Positions 1 to 7,165 of a stretch of 42,341 nucleotides of DNA are shown piece by piece. The position numbers and the translations under genes are program-made. The notes under the pieces were generated by a model. That model searched no databases. It was not told the origin of the DNA and was given only the letters and a program-made list of their open reading frames with translations. The first letter of the stretch is position 1. Each line of letters begins with the position of its first letter. Source of the DNA: a virus; the IMG/VR virus record IMGVR_UViG_3300006754_000040, positions 1 through 42,341 of that record, one strand, 5' to 3'.

Positions 1-183
1 GGGGGTCCGATTGGCTGTCCTAAATGTAAGGACGGGACGTTGAAGAAGGCCATCTACAAGAGGCGCGACGGTGCAAGCGAGCGTCTCATGGGTTGCCCCG
101 GTTGTCTGTTCCTGATCAAGGAGTTGGACATTGTGAACTATTTGGGGAACCACTCAGAACTCGAAGTCGAGGCTGGAGTCTGA
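1..183 (+). CDS. Zinc-ribbon protein, C-terminal part (5' end outside window)
   Basis: Frame 1 is open from the first base to a TGA at 181-183, giving 60 visible residues. They contain two Cys-x2-Cys pairs (C6/C9 and C32/C35 of the visible part) 22 residues apart, the spacing of a small zinc ribbon, with basic residues between the pairs and an acidic tail. The start lies outside the window, so total length is unknown. The stop is one base before the prohead protease ATG, so the two are probably co-transcribed. A specific function cannot be assigned; zinc ribbons of this size occur in phage proteins of many kinds. It is one of several cysteine-pair proteins in this window. Confidence 0.7.
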   Translation, partial: GGPIGCPKCKDGTLKKAIYKRRDGASERLMGCPGCLFLIKELDIVNYLGNHSELEVEAGV

Positions 184-184
184 G

Positions 185-1606
185 ATGGCGTTTATGAAGC
201 ACGCAAAAGCGATGGTGGTTCATCCACGCACAAATCCTGCTTCTTGGGATAGCTGCTCTTTCAACAAGGCTGCTTCTTCTGGAGCGTCTCGTGACTTGTC
301 CGCTCAAGCCAGTGAAATCCTGGGCACAGCTTTCAACCCAGACCAGTACCTGCTCACACACTGCACCATCGTCGGCTCAGTGGAAGTGGACCCAGTTCCT
401 GGGGCCAAGCTGGGTGCCGTGAAGGTTGGCAGCAAGACCATTGACCGCAAGTACGGGGACTTTTACATCAAGCCTGAATCATCAGCGATGGTGAATAACA
501 ACGGGGACTCCTGGAGTCGTGCCGTTCTGTTGAAGTCCTACCGCACCTTTATTGGGGCGCATAACTTCCAGGAGCATGTGCAGATCGAGGAGCAGTCCAA
601 GGGCCGCATCATCGACGCCGTTGCTCGTGATGTTGGAAGCTCTCTTTACATCGACATCCTGGTGGCTACTGACCGCAAGCACGCTGCCTTGGTGCAAGAC
701 ATCGAAAGCGGAAAGATTGCCACCCTTTCAATGGGCTGCACCACCGACTTCACGATCTGCTCAAACTGCGGGCACGTCGCGGCTGATGAAACTGAACTCT
801 GTGACCACATCCGGTATGCAAAGCTCAACACGTTCATGGATGACCAGGGGAACAAGCGGGTCATCGCAGAGCTTTGCGGGCACTCAGACTACGACGACGT
901 TGGCGGCGTTCAGTTCATCGAAGCCTCTTGGGTAGCTACCCCTGCCTTTTCTGGTGCCGTGATGCGGAACATCCTGAGTCCCTCAGAGGCCACAGCCCAA
1001 ACAAAGCAGTTGGAAGAGGTGCTTTCGACACCCCCTCAGCAGTGGTCTGAAGACTCTGTGGCAAAGGCCGCATCGACGGTTCATGCGTTTGATTTCGGAG
1101 GCGGCGGCGAAGAAGGCGGCGAAGAAGAAAAGCCTGAAAAGCCGACAGATCCCTTCTCCGCACTGGAGGAGAGCCTCTACGACATGGTCAAGAAGCGCGT
1201 GCAAGACCGCCTTGAGAAAGACATGTCAGGGGCCAACGTGGAAGAGGCGCTGGATCACCCAGGTTCGCCCTCTACTTGGCCCAACGACACCCTTCAAAAA
1301 GAGGGCATGGCTGCCCGGTACAAGACCGCCATCCAGACGGTTGTGCGGGTAGCCTCCTCTGACGCAGCCCTTGTTGATGGGGTTGCGGCTGTCAATGCTT
1401 CCTACGGAGTCAAAATCGGACGGGATATTTACCGTGCTGTTTTGGCTGCTGGATCCCCTTCGAGCCATTCTGACTTGAAGTCCTTTCTGTCTGCTTGTCG
1501 TTCTGCGGCTGGTAGGCAGATGTCCCCTGCCGAAGTTCGGGTTGCAATCCGAGTCGGCTATCTGCTTTCCCGACAGGAAAGCAAACCCACTCAAACTGTT
1601 ACCTGA
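185..1606 (+). CDS. Prohead (capsid maturation) protease
   Basis: A 473-aa protein matching the phage prohead core proteases that cleave scaffold and capsid precursors during head maturation. The conserved core runs from about residue 115 to 265: 'EHVQ' with H131, then 'LSMGC' with S182. By family analogy (T4 gp21-like, herpesvirus-assemblin fold) these are the catalytic His and Ser. A Cys/His cluster follows (C192, C195, C206, H209), then the 'IEASWVATPAF' segment that ends the catalytic domain in these enzymes. Residues about 310-330 are a Gly/Glu-rich linker, and the C-terminal 150 residues are probably removed or serve as core. The ATG at 185 starts one base after the preceding stop. Its place directly before an acidic core-like protein and the capsid gene supports the call. 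Confidence 0.85.
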   Translation: MAFMKHAKAMVVHPRTNPASWDSCSFNKAASSGASRDLSAQASEILGTAFNPDQYLLTHCTIVGSVEVDPVPGAKLGAVKVGSKTIDRKYGDFYIKPESSAMVNNNGDSWSRAVLLKSYRTFIGAHNFQEHVQIEEQSKGRIIDAVARDVGSSLYIDILVATDRKHAALVQDIESGKIATLSMGCTTDFTICSNCGHVAADETELCDHIRYAKLNTFMDDQGNKRVIAELCGHSDYDDVGGVQFIEASWVATPAFSGAVMRNILSPSEATAQTKQLEEVLSTPPQQWSEDSVAKAASTVHAFDFGGGGEEGGEEEKPEKPTDPFSALEESLYDMVKKRVQDRLEKDMSGANVEEALDHPGSPSTWPNDTLQKEGMAARYKTAIQTVVRVASSDAALVDGVAAVNASYGVKIGRDIYRAVLAAGSPSSHSDLKSFLSACRSAAGRQMSPAEVRVAIRVGYLLSRQESKPTQTVT

Positions 1607-1624
1607 ACACCTAAGGAGTCCGAC

Positions 1625-2899
1625 ATGAGTCGTGAACGAATGACCTGGAATGAGGGGACCACCGAGGTCCCCGTCGATGACAAGCAAGCCGCTGAGGCTC
1701 CCGCTACCCCTGGCGAGGGACCTGCCAGCCCTGCATACAAGGAAGATCCTGCCCAGGATGCCTATGCCAAGGGTGATACTTCCTCGTGGGCCGAGGACCC
1801 GAATCCCCCGCCGTACTCAAATGGCGAGGCTCCTGCGGTTCCCAGTGAGAAGCAGGCGGCAGACGTTTTGGAGCGCAAGGCAGCCAAGTGCATTCGTCTT
1901 GCCACCGCCATGCTTGGTGGAGATGCTTCCGTGGAAGCCATTGAGGACCAAGCTCTTGCTTTCATGGACATGGATGATTCCGCTATCGGTTCTTCTTTGA
2001 GCCGTCTTGCAGAAGACGAGGAGGAGAAGGGGGCCGAAGCAGAGGCCGCCAAGACCATCCAGGAAGACAAGGAGCACGCTGCCGAGGCAAAGAAGGCCGA
2101 TGATTCGGCTGACGAGGCCATTGACGACGACGATGCCAAGGCTGCGGAAGCGGATCTGGCGAAGGAGTCCTCCGAGAAGACGGGCTACGAGGATCGTCTT
2201 GCCAACATCGAGAACGCTCTGCGGTCCCTGGTTCCTGATGCCTTCCCTACCAAGGAGGCTCTCCAAGTCGCCCCAATGGGGGACGACGAGGAAGCCTTCA
2301 CGATGCCGATGGATGAGGACGAGGCTATGCTCGACGTCATGCTCGCTGAAGAGGGCATGAGTGATGACCCCGAAGCCATGCTGGCCGCTATGCTGGCTGA
2401 AGAAGACGATGCCGAGGCTTTCACCACAGACCCTGGACAAGCGGGCACGATGTCTGCTGACCCCGGTGAGGGTGAGGGCATGGGCGATGACCTCCTTGTT
2501 GAGGATGTCGCTGTTGCCGACCCCGAGGTCGTGATGGTTGAGGACATGGTGGCTGACCCGATGGGCGTCATGGCTCGTGAACTGGACGCGAAGGACAGCG
2601 AGATGCTTGCTGTGCTTTTCGGCAAGGGCGCGGCTGAGGACAAGGAGGAGAAGGAGGATCACGATGAGGGTGCCGTCAAGGATGACGAGGATCACATCGA
2701 GGACCTCGAAGAAGACAAGGACGAGGAGGAGAAGGACCTGAAGAAGGAAGAGAAGAAGGCCGCTCAGAACCCGCAGCCCAAGAAGGCCAGCACAGGCGCG
2801 AAGCGTCTGGGTGGTGTCTCGAAGGAAGCGGCCTCTGAGGTCAGCAACCTCTCTTCGCTTTGGGAATCCGCTCCTGATGTGAGTCGGTTCTTCAACTAA
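1625..2899 (+). CDS. Acidic prohead core / scaffold-like protein
   Basis: A 424-aa, extremely acidic, low-complexity protein rich in Asp, Glu, Ala, Lys and Met. It sits between protease and capsid genes, where myoviruses encode scaffold or internal core proteins. A more ordered helical patch lies at about residues 75-125; the middle holds Met/Asp/Glu-rich runs and the C-terminus is a charged, coiled-coil-like Glu/Lys segment (about 335-400) followed by a short hydrophobic end. An AAGGAG about 6 nt before the ATG fixes the start. Such proteins are usually digested by the prohead protease and leave the head before packaging. No enzymatic motif is visible, and the scaffold role is inferred from position and composition. 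Confidence 0.65.
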   Translation: MSRERMTWNEGTTEVPVDDKQAAEAPATPGEGPASPAYKEDPAQDAYAKGDTSSWAEDPNPPPYSNGEAPAVPSEKQAADVLERKAAKCIRLATAMLGGDASVEAIEDQALAFMDMDDSAIGSSLSRLAEDEEEKGAEAEAAKTIQEDKEHAAEAKKADDSADEAIDDDDAKAAEADLAKESSEKTGYEDRLANIENALRSLVPDAFPTKEALQVAPMGDDEEAFTMPMDEDEAMLDVMLAEEGMSDDPEAMLAAMLAEEDDAEAFTTDPGQAGTMSADPGEGEGMGDDLLVEDVAVADPEVVMVEDMVADPMGVMARELDAKDSEMLAVLFGKGAAEDKEEKEDHDEGAVKDDEDHIEDLEEDKDEEEKDLKKEEKKAAQNPQPKKASTGAKRLGGVSKEAASEVSNLSSLWESAPDVSRFFN

Positions 2900-2912
2900 A
2901 CCAACAACCTTT

Positions 2913-2948
2913 CCCCTGAGCATGGAGGGCAACTTTCACGCTCAGGGG
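2913..2948 (+). terminator. Hairpin after core gene, possible weak terminator
   Basis: A perfect 9-bp inverted repeat (2913-2921 with 2940-2948, arms CCCCTGAGC/GCTCAGGGG) with an 18-nt loop lies 13 bases after the core gene stop. No uninterrupted T-run follows, so it may be an attenuator or processing hairpin that lets part of the transcript continue into the capsid genes. Confidence 0.4.
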
Positions 2949-3007
2949 GTCCAGGGTTTCTCCCCAACGGGACATAAGAGACCTTCGGTTCAATAGATAC
3001 TTGATAC

Positions 3008-3028
3008 ACCGTCTTATAGTTAGACGGT
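3008..3028 (+). promoter_or_regulatory. Hairpin / AT-rich element upstream of capsid-region genes
   Basis: A 7-bp perfect inverted repeat (ACCGTCT/AGACGGT) with a 7-nt AT-rich loop TATAGTT lies in the 213-base leader between the core gene and the gene at 3113. This leader is AT-richer than its surroundings, as expected if a promoter for highly expressed capsid genes lies here. No convincing -35/-10 pair could be fixed, so this is only a candidate regulatory region. Confidence 0.25.
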
Positions 3029-3112
3029 TTGCGTCTGGCTGAAAGGCATTCTGCCCAACAGTCGTCTTTACACCCCCTTCCTGTAAACAGGGAGCACGGC
3101 AGGAGAATAATC

Positions 3113-3778
3113 ATGCCTTTGCTTGGACAGGCGAGTGGTGGGTGGACCGAGTCATCCTCGGCGCTTCGCATTCTCAATCTGGGAATCCGAAACTCCGTGG
3201 GCGTTCTCTCGAACGACTCTTTCACTCAGACCAACCCGCCAGTAGTTACTGCGACCTCATCCATTAGTTCCAATGTGGACACCAGCGTTCTTGGTGCTCT
3301 CAGCGGTTCTGTGGCAATGACCCGACCCGATGCGGGCGTCAACTTCATCGGCCCCAACGCCGAAGGTGTTGGTGCAGCGAACGAACTGTTCGTGATGGCG
3401 CTCGGTATCTTCATCAACGACGCTGTGGGCAACGCCTACGAGAACACTCCGGGTCCCGCGAGTGGCAAGGGTCCGTATGTTTCCGGTCAGGGAACCTACG
3501 CTTCCGCGCTGTTCGAGACTCAGTTCTTGGCTGCTTCTGGTGCTGGTGGCGCTACTGGCGACACGATCACCTGGACAACTGGGATGCGGATGATTGTTTC
3601 CCGGAACAGTTATCTCATGCCTCTTTGGGACATTGTCAACGGTGGCACCTTCGCCAACGCTGGCAACAATGCTGATGTCGAGCACGGCCATGCTGCCGGA
3701 ACCGAGACACAGATTGCCCTCCTCAAGATGCCCGCTGATGCCGTTCAACCTGAAATCGTCTTTGACCTTCGCGTCTGA
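3113..3778 (+). CDS. Putative virion protein next to major capsid gene
   Basis: A 221-aa protein between the core and capsid genes. The ATG at 3113 is chosen because AGGAGA precedes it by 6-7 nt; the frame is open further upstream, but that part runs through the hairpin leader without a ribosome site. The sequence is rich in Ser, Thr, Gly, Ala and Asn with no charged coiled coil, consistent with a beta-rich surface protein. A Gly/Ala/Thr-rich stretch lies at about residues 145-155. It ends in tandem in-frame stops (TGA TAA). Position suggests a head protein such as a decoration or capsid-associated subunit, but no family was recognised. Confidence 0.6.
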   Translation: MPLLGQASGGWTESSSALRILNLGIRNSVGVLSNDSFTQTNPPVVTATSSISSNVDTSVLGALSGSVAMTRPDAGVNFIGPNAEGVGAANELFVMALGIFINDAVGNAYENTPGPASGKGPYVSGQGTYASALFETQFLAASGAGGATGDTITWTTGMRMIVSRNSYLMPLWDIVNGGTFANAGNNADVEHGHAAGTETQIALLKMPADAVQPEIVFDLRV

Positions 3779-3792
3779 TAAAGGAGACTGAA

Positions 3793-4665
3793 ATGACTGT
3801 CGCAAACTCTGTGAAGCAAAAGCTGATCAGCGACTACATTGGTACTCCTCAGGGACGTGCCAAGCTCGCTGCTTCGATGACTCAACCCCTGCGGCTTCGC
3901 CGCGACTACATGGCTGTGGGACGTAAGACGTTCCTGGTCGAGCAGTTGCCGGACGGTGCCCTGCCGATCTATGACAAGGACCCGGATGTGACCGCGTATG
4001 TCGTGGGCGAGGAAGGCGAGAACATTCTTGCCATCACCAAGCCCAGGCGTGTGATCTTCCCCTTGTTCGAGATCGCCTCGAATCCTGAGATCCCGCTGAC
4101 TCAGATCAAGGAGCGTCGTTTCGATCTCATCGAACGCGCCCAGGATCTGGCTCGCGCTCAGATTCAGGCTGCCGAAGATGAGCGTGTGTTCGCTGTCCTC
4201 GATGCTATCGCAACCACTGGTTTCGATTCCATCGCTGGCGGTACGAACCCCGACACCCCGGTTGTTGCCCCGCTCAGCGGAGCCGTCCTCGCGGATGCCT
4301 TCTCGCTGATCGAGCGCCATGACCTTCGGGTTGCTCGTGTGTTCATGAACGCTCGTGACTACTCGGACCTCCGCAAGTTCGGTCGGGACATCCTCGACAT
4401 CGAGACTCAGCGCGAGTTGCTGAAGACCGGTCTGATGGGAACCCTCTGGGGTGCTCAGATCATCGTCAGCCGCCTCGTGCCCGTCGGCACCGTGTATGTG
4501 TGCTGCGAGCCTGAGATGTTCGGTCGTATCCCCGTCCGTACTGAGTTGACCGTTCTTTCCGCAGATGACCCGAAGGCTCGCACCATCGGCTTCTCCTGCT
4601 TCGAGAACCTGGGACTCGGTGCCTACAACCCTCGTGGTTTGGCCCGACTGACCATCACTCGGTAG
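3793..4665 (+). CDS. Major capsid protein, HK97-type fold
   Basis: A 290-aa protein with features of compact HK97-fold capsid proteins in phages with a separate core protein. An N-terminal helix precedes the 'DYMAVGRKTFLVEQL' strand region, where proteolytic processing may occur. A long spine-helix segment of mixed charge lies at about residues 105-140, and a P-domain/A-domain part contains 'RVFMNARDYSDLRKFG' and 'WGAQIIVSRLVPVGTVYV'. The C-terminus ('TIGFSCFENLGLGAYNPRGLARLTITR') is typical of the final A-domain strands. AAGGAGA lies 5-6 nt before the ATG. Order protease, core, small protein, capsid, then a strong terminator supports a high-level late gene. The length is near the short end for the family. 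Confidence 0.8.
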   Translation: MTVANSVKQKLISDYIGTPQGRAKLAASMTQPLRLRRDYMAVGRKTFLVEQLPDGALPIYDKDPDVTAYVVGEEGENILAITKPRRVIFPLFEIASNPEIPLTQIKERRFDLIERAQDLARAQIQAAEDERVFAVLDAIATTGFDSIAGGTNPDTPVVAPLSGAVLADAFSLIERHDLRVARVFMNARDYSDLRKFGRDILDIETQRELLKTGLMGTLWGAQIIVSRLVPVGTVYVCCEPEMFGRIPVRTELTVLSADDPKARTIGFSCFENLGLGAYNPRGLARLTITR

Positions 4666-4688
4666 TCCGTAGTCGGTAACGACACCTG

Positions 4689-4721
4689 AAACCCCCGGTT
4701 GGTTCTGCCAGCCGGGGGTTT
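4689..4721 (+). terminator. Strong Rho-independent terminator after capsid gene
   Basis: Two 14-nt arms (4689-4702 and 4708-4721) pair with one G-U wobble around a 5-nt loop; the core is GGGGG paired with CCCCC. The stem ends in AAA/TTT and is followed by CTTGCGTTT. It lies 24 bases after the capsid stop and would isolate the capsid transcript. Confidence 0.85.
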
Positions 4722-4738
4722 CTTGCGTTTAGGGGGTT

Positions 4739-4893
4739 CCTGTCTCCTGGTTTTCCCGTAGAGATAATAGAAGGGGCACAGTCCCGGACAGGTTGTAAGG
4801 GTTGAGGGCGATCAAGACCCGTTGACCAATAGGCGATACCCTGCCTGTCCAAAACTTGAGAAGGTCTGAGGCCACAAGCCTCGGGCCTTTTTT
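4739..4893 (+). ncRNA. Candidate structured RNA or attenuator leader
   Basis: Between two terminators lies about 140 bases without a plausible gene. A 7-bp perfect pair GGACAGG (4786-4792)/CCTGTCC (4844-4850) encloses a second pair AGGGT/ACCCT and an inner hairpin (TTGA at 4802-4805 with TCAA at 4812-4815, plus GGG/CCC), making a multi-branched fold of 65 nt. A third element, CCTGTC at 4739-4744, could compete for the same GGACAGG strand, which is how switches and attenuators work. The unit ends in the T-run terminator at 4863-4893, 55 bases before the next ATG. It could be a free small RNA or a cis leader for the gene at 4949. No known riboswitch class was recognised, and it is not a canonical tRNA. 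Confidence 0.4.
4863..4893 (+). terminator. Rho-independent terminator with T-run
   Basis: A 10-bp stem (4863-4872 with 4878-4887, three G-U pairs) with loop CACAA is followed at once by six T residues. It lies upstream of the gene at 4949, so it either ends a small RNA made from 4722 onward or acts as an attenuator for that gene. Confidence 0.8.
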
Positions 4894-4948
4894 GTTTCCC
4901 GGTAGTGTGTTGATACTCGCTGGGGAGTAACCCTTCTGGAGACTTGTC

Positions 4949-5392
4949 ATGTCAGAACCAACCGCACGCCACAGACTCCTTCGTCTTGCCTCCACCCTTC
5001 CGAAAGGAAGCGAGGAACGTGCGGAGGTCCTTTCTGTCCTTGCGAAGAAGGATCTCCCGGAGGAACTGAAGAAGCATCAGTTCACGGAAGAGGACAACCC
5101 TAATCCCAAGGGCAACGACAAGGACGGCGACGGTGAGACGGGCGAGGCGAGTCCCGTCCCAAAGAAGGAAGCCGGTTGTGACTCCCCCAAACTTCCCGAT
5201 GCGCTGAAGGAACAGTGCAAGAAGAAGGAGGAGGCCAAGGAGTCTGGCGACAAGGACAGTGACAAGAAGGCCGAGAGCCAGGGCAGGGCAGCTTCTGAGG
5301 CGACCCTTCGTAAGGGCCTCATCCGCATGGCTTTCGAGATGCCCAAGGGTAGCGACGAGCGCAGGAAGATTCTCGAAGTGCTCCAGGGCTGA
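4949..5392 (+). CDS. Charged small protein with duplicated helical motif
   Basis: A 147-aa protein of unknown function. It begins and ends with the same motif: 'LRLASTLPKGSEERAEVL' near residues 11-28 and 'IRMAFEMPKGSDERRKIL' near residues 125-142. The pattern is a short amphipathic helix, a turn with Pro-Lys-Gly-Ser, and a second helix ending in hydrophobics. The 90 residues between are low-complexity, rich in Lys, Glu, Asp and Gly, and probably disordered. The arrangement suggests a flexible linker carrying two identical docking elements, perhaps for a head or core partner. A GGAGAC precedes the ATG. Its stop overlaps the next start (TGATG). Confidence 0.65.
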   Translation: MSEPTARHRLLRLASTLPKGSEERAEVLSVLAKKDLPEELKKHQFTEEDNPNPKGNDKDGDGETGEASPVPKKEAGCDSPKLPDALKEQCKKKEEAKESGDKDSDKKAESQGRAASEATLRKGLIRMAFEMPKGSDERRKILEVLQG

Positions 5393-5793
5393 TGAAGACA
5401 CCGTCCCCAGCAAGGGTGGCTACACGACACCTCTTGGTTCAGGAGGCGCGGCACCGCTATGCAGCGGCTCTTCCAGATGAGCCAGTGGTGGGTGACATCC
5501 TCTACTCGAACTGGGGGTACGACCAGACCAACATCGACTACTACCAGATTCTCAAGACCACTCCGAAGCAAGTCGTGATCAAGCAACTCCTCCACAAGGT
5601 TGTGAGTACGGGTCGCACTGATGAGAAGATCATTCCCCTCAAGGGGAAGTTCGATTCGAGAGGGAAGACTCTCCGCAGAAAGTGGCGTCCTGGCTATAAC
5701 GGCGGCATTGCGGTGAGCATCAACTCCTACTCCAGTGCGTATAGCTGGGACGGTCGTCCTAAAAGCCAAACAATGGCCGGGTTCGGCCACTGA
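5392..5793 (+). CDS. Conserved phage-type hypothetical protein
   Basis: A 133-aa protein whose start overlaps the preceding stop by one base, indicating translational coupling. The central segment 'DILYSNWGYDQTNIDYYQI' (about residues 35-53) followed by a strand-rich part 'KQVVIKQLLHKVV' is a pattern I recall from small uncharacterised phage and bacterial proteins. The N-terminus, rich in Ala and Arg, looks like an unrelated extension. The alternation of strands around a conserved Trp-Gly-Tyr-Asp-Gln motif is compatible with a small beta-barrel, but this is inference. No enzymatic residues are evident. A promoter-like sequence for the next gene begins at the end of this one. Confidence 0.6.
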   Translation: MKTPSPARVATRHLLVQEARHRYAAALPDEPVVGDILYSNWGYDQTNIDYYQILKTTPKQVVIKQLLHKVVSTGRTDEKIIPLKGKFDSRGKTLRRKWRPGYNGGIAVSINSYSSAYSWDGRPKSQTMAGFGH

Positions 5794-5817
5794 CAACAAC
5801 CCCCTCTTGGGTAGTGT
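5790..5817 (+). promoter_or_regulatory. Sigma-70-like promoter before deoxynucleoside kinase
   Basis: CTGACA (5790-5795) and TAGTGT (5812-5817) are separated by 16 bases, close to the TTGACA/TATAAT pattern seen in GC-rich bacteria. A transcript would begin near 5823, just before the ribosome site of the kinase gene. No experiment supports it. Confidence 0.35.
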
Positions 5818-5835
5818 GCTCACTCGGAGGGTGTG

Positions 5836-6450
5836 GTGCTCGTAGCGGTTTCAGGGACAATCGGCGTTGGCAAGTCCACTCTCTGCGCGAGGCTTGCCGG
5901 TGAGACTGGTTTCTCTCTGATTCCAGAGCCAGTAGGGTCGAACCCGTACCTCGGGGACTTCTACAAAGACCCTTCACGTTGGGCGTTCACGGCCCAGATT
6001 TTCATGATCACTGACCGTTTCCGTCGGCAGCGGCATCTCGGTCGGCAAGAGGGCTATCTCCTGGACCGTTGTCTCCATGAGGACTGGGTGTTTGCCCAGG
6101 TGCTTCACGAGATGGGCCACTTATCAGACCGGGAATGGGCCACTTACTTGGGCTTGTACGAGTCCCTGATTCAGGTAGCCCCAGTTCCTGATGCGGTGGT
6201 GTACCTTCGAGTTACCCCGGAAACCGCTCTTCGTCGGATTGGGTCCAGGGGGCGTGGCTCGGAGTCAGCCATCTCGTTGAGCTACCTCTCCCATCTTCAC
6301 CGGGTCTACGAGGAATGGGCTGAGACCATGGCTGCCACAACGACCGTTATGACATTGGATTGGGGTTCTTACGGGGATGCCGCTGGCATTGCGGAGCGGT
6401 TGTTCCCTACCGCAAAGAGGGAGGCACCTCAAGATTTGATGCTTCCATGA
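5836..6450 (+). CDS. Deoxynucleoside kinase
   Basis: A protein of about 204 aa of the deoxynucleoside kinase family, which phosphorylates deoxynucleosides to dNMPs for phage DNA synthesis. The P-loop 'GTIGVGKST' is at the N-terminus. 'IPEPVGSNPYLGDFY' carries the Glu and substrate-pocket residues of the family, 'DRCLHEDWVFA' corresponds to the DRS/ERS motif with its catalytic-base region, and 'LRVTPETALRRIGSRGRGSE' gives the LID arginines. A GTG start at 5836 is preferred because GGAGG lies 5 nt before it; GTG at 5833 is equally in frame but too close. The 3' end overlaps the convergent sulfotransferase gene by 44 bases. Confidence 0.85.
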   Translation: MLVAVSGTIGVGKSTLCARLAGETGFSLIPEPVGSNPYLGDFYKDPSRWAFTAQIFMITDRFRRQRHLGRQEGYLLDRCLHEDWVFAQVLHEMGHLSDREWATYLGLYESLIQVAPVPDAVVYLRVTPETALRRIGSRGRGSESAISLSYLSHLHRVYEEWAETMAATTTVMTLDWGSYGDAAGIAERLFPTAKREAPQDLMLP

Positions 6451-7165
6451 CCGTCCATTCGGGGTCCTCGAACGGTTTGTATTGGAACATCTGAATCAGG
6501 GGCGCGTCAGCCTCAGCGACCCACTTGTACATCTCGTCGTCATAGAGGGCTTGGGGGTCTTTGATCCAAGAAGCTGGACGATGGGAGGCCCGGTTTTGCG
6601 CGGTCACCTCATTGACCTGTTCGAGGTCGAGGTTCATCACTGAGGCCAACCCTTCATAAAGGGTGGACGTGTTGAGGAACAAGTCAGGTCGTGGGGGCCT
6701 GCCGTAGCAGAAGCGGAAAGCCCAGCTACAAAGCCCCAAACCAGATGAAAGGTAGTCGGCTTCAGCACCGTGGTGCAGGTGCGGGTCTGGGTCCCAAATC
6801 AATGGAAAGGGGTCCGGCATCTCTTCGACATCCAGGGCATGAGTCATCCCGTATAGGAAGTCTTTGAACTCGGAGGAGCCGTTGCCCATGAGCTTGACGT
6901 TTTTCTGCTGCTGTTCGGAAGGGTACGCCCCTGAGATTGCCATGTTGTAAAGGGAGGCGTACCAGGACCAGGGATCTCGAACCGTTCCAAACAATGCCCG
7001 CCCCTTGAGCGCAGAAGACGGGATGGACTCGGCCTTGCCGTGCCGCTTGAGGTGGTTGATTTGGCCGAAGCCTGTCCCAAGATGCCTCAAGACCCGGTAG
7101 ACGGACATGCCACCCGTTTTGGGCATGTGCCAGTAGGCGAGGTTGTGTGTGTGGAAGAGGGACAC
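6407..7165 (-). CDS. Sulfotransferase family protein
   Basis: A 252-aa protein with both PAPS-binding elements of the sulfotransferase fold: the 5'-phosphosulfate loop 'HMPKTGGMS' (residues 13-21) and the 3'-phosphate element 'RDPWSWYASLYN' (residues 63-74). The family transfers sulfate from PAPS to hydroxyl or amino groups of sugars, lipids or proteins. The substrate here is unknown; candidates are host surface glycans or phage products. It starts with GTG directly after the stop of the coiled-coil gene (TAAGTG) and is last in the minus-strand fibre cassette, so a link to surface recognition or modification is possible. Its end overlaps the kinase gene tail to tail. Confidence 0.75.
   Translation of the reverse strand: MSLFHTHNLAYWHMPKTGGMSVYRVLRHLGTGFGQINHLKRHGKAESIPSSALKGRALFGTVRDPWSWYASLYNMAISGAYPSEQQQKNVKLMGNGSSEFKDFLYGMTHALDVEEMPDPFPLIWDPDPHLHHGAEADYLSSGLGLCSWAFRFCYGRPPRPDLFLNTSTLYEGLASVMNLDLEQVNEVTAQNRASHRPASWIKDPQALYDDEMYKWVAEADAPLIQMFQYKPFEDPEWTVMEASNLEVPPSLR

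Noticed and set aside
1817-2932. Minus-strand open frame (371 aa) opposite the acidic core gene
   Set aside because: It is an antisense product of the low-complexity Asp/Glu codons, giving artificial Leu/Val-rich runs that resemble membrane helices.
4663-4668. GGTAG boxes at gene ends such as 4661, 20297 and 31988
   Set aside because: These are CGG-TAG (Arg-stop) codon pairs and cannot be counted as promoter elements.
4786-4850. tRNA gene suggested by a 7-bp acceptor-like stem GGACAGG/CCTGTCC
   Set aside because: The enclosed 65 nt have no T-stem beside the 3' arm, no 5-bp anticodon stem with 7-nt loop, and the length is short; it is reported as a candidate structured RNA instead.
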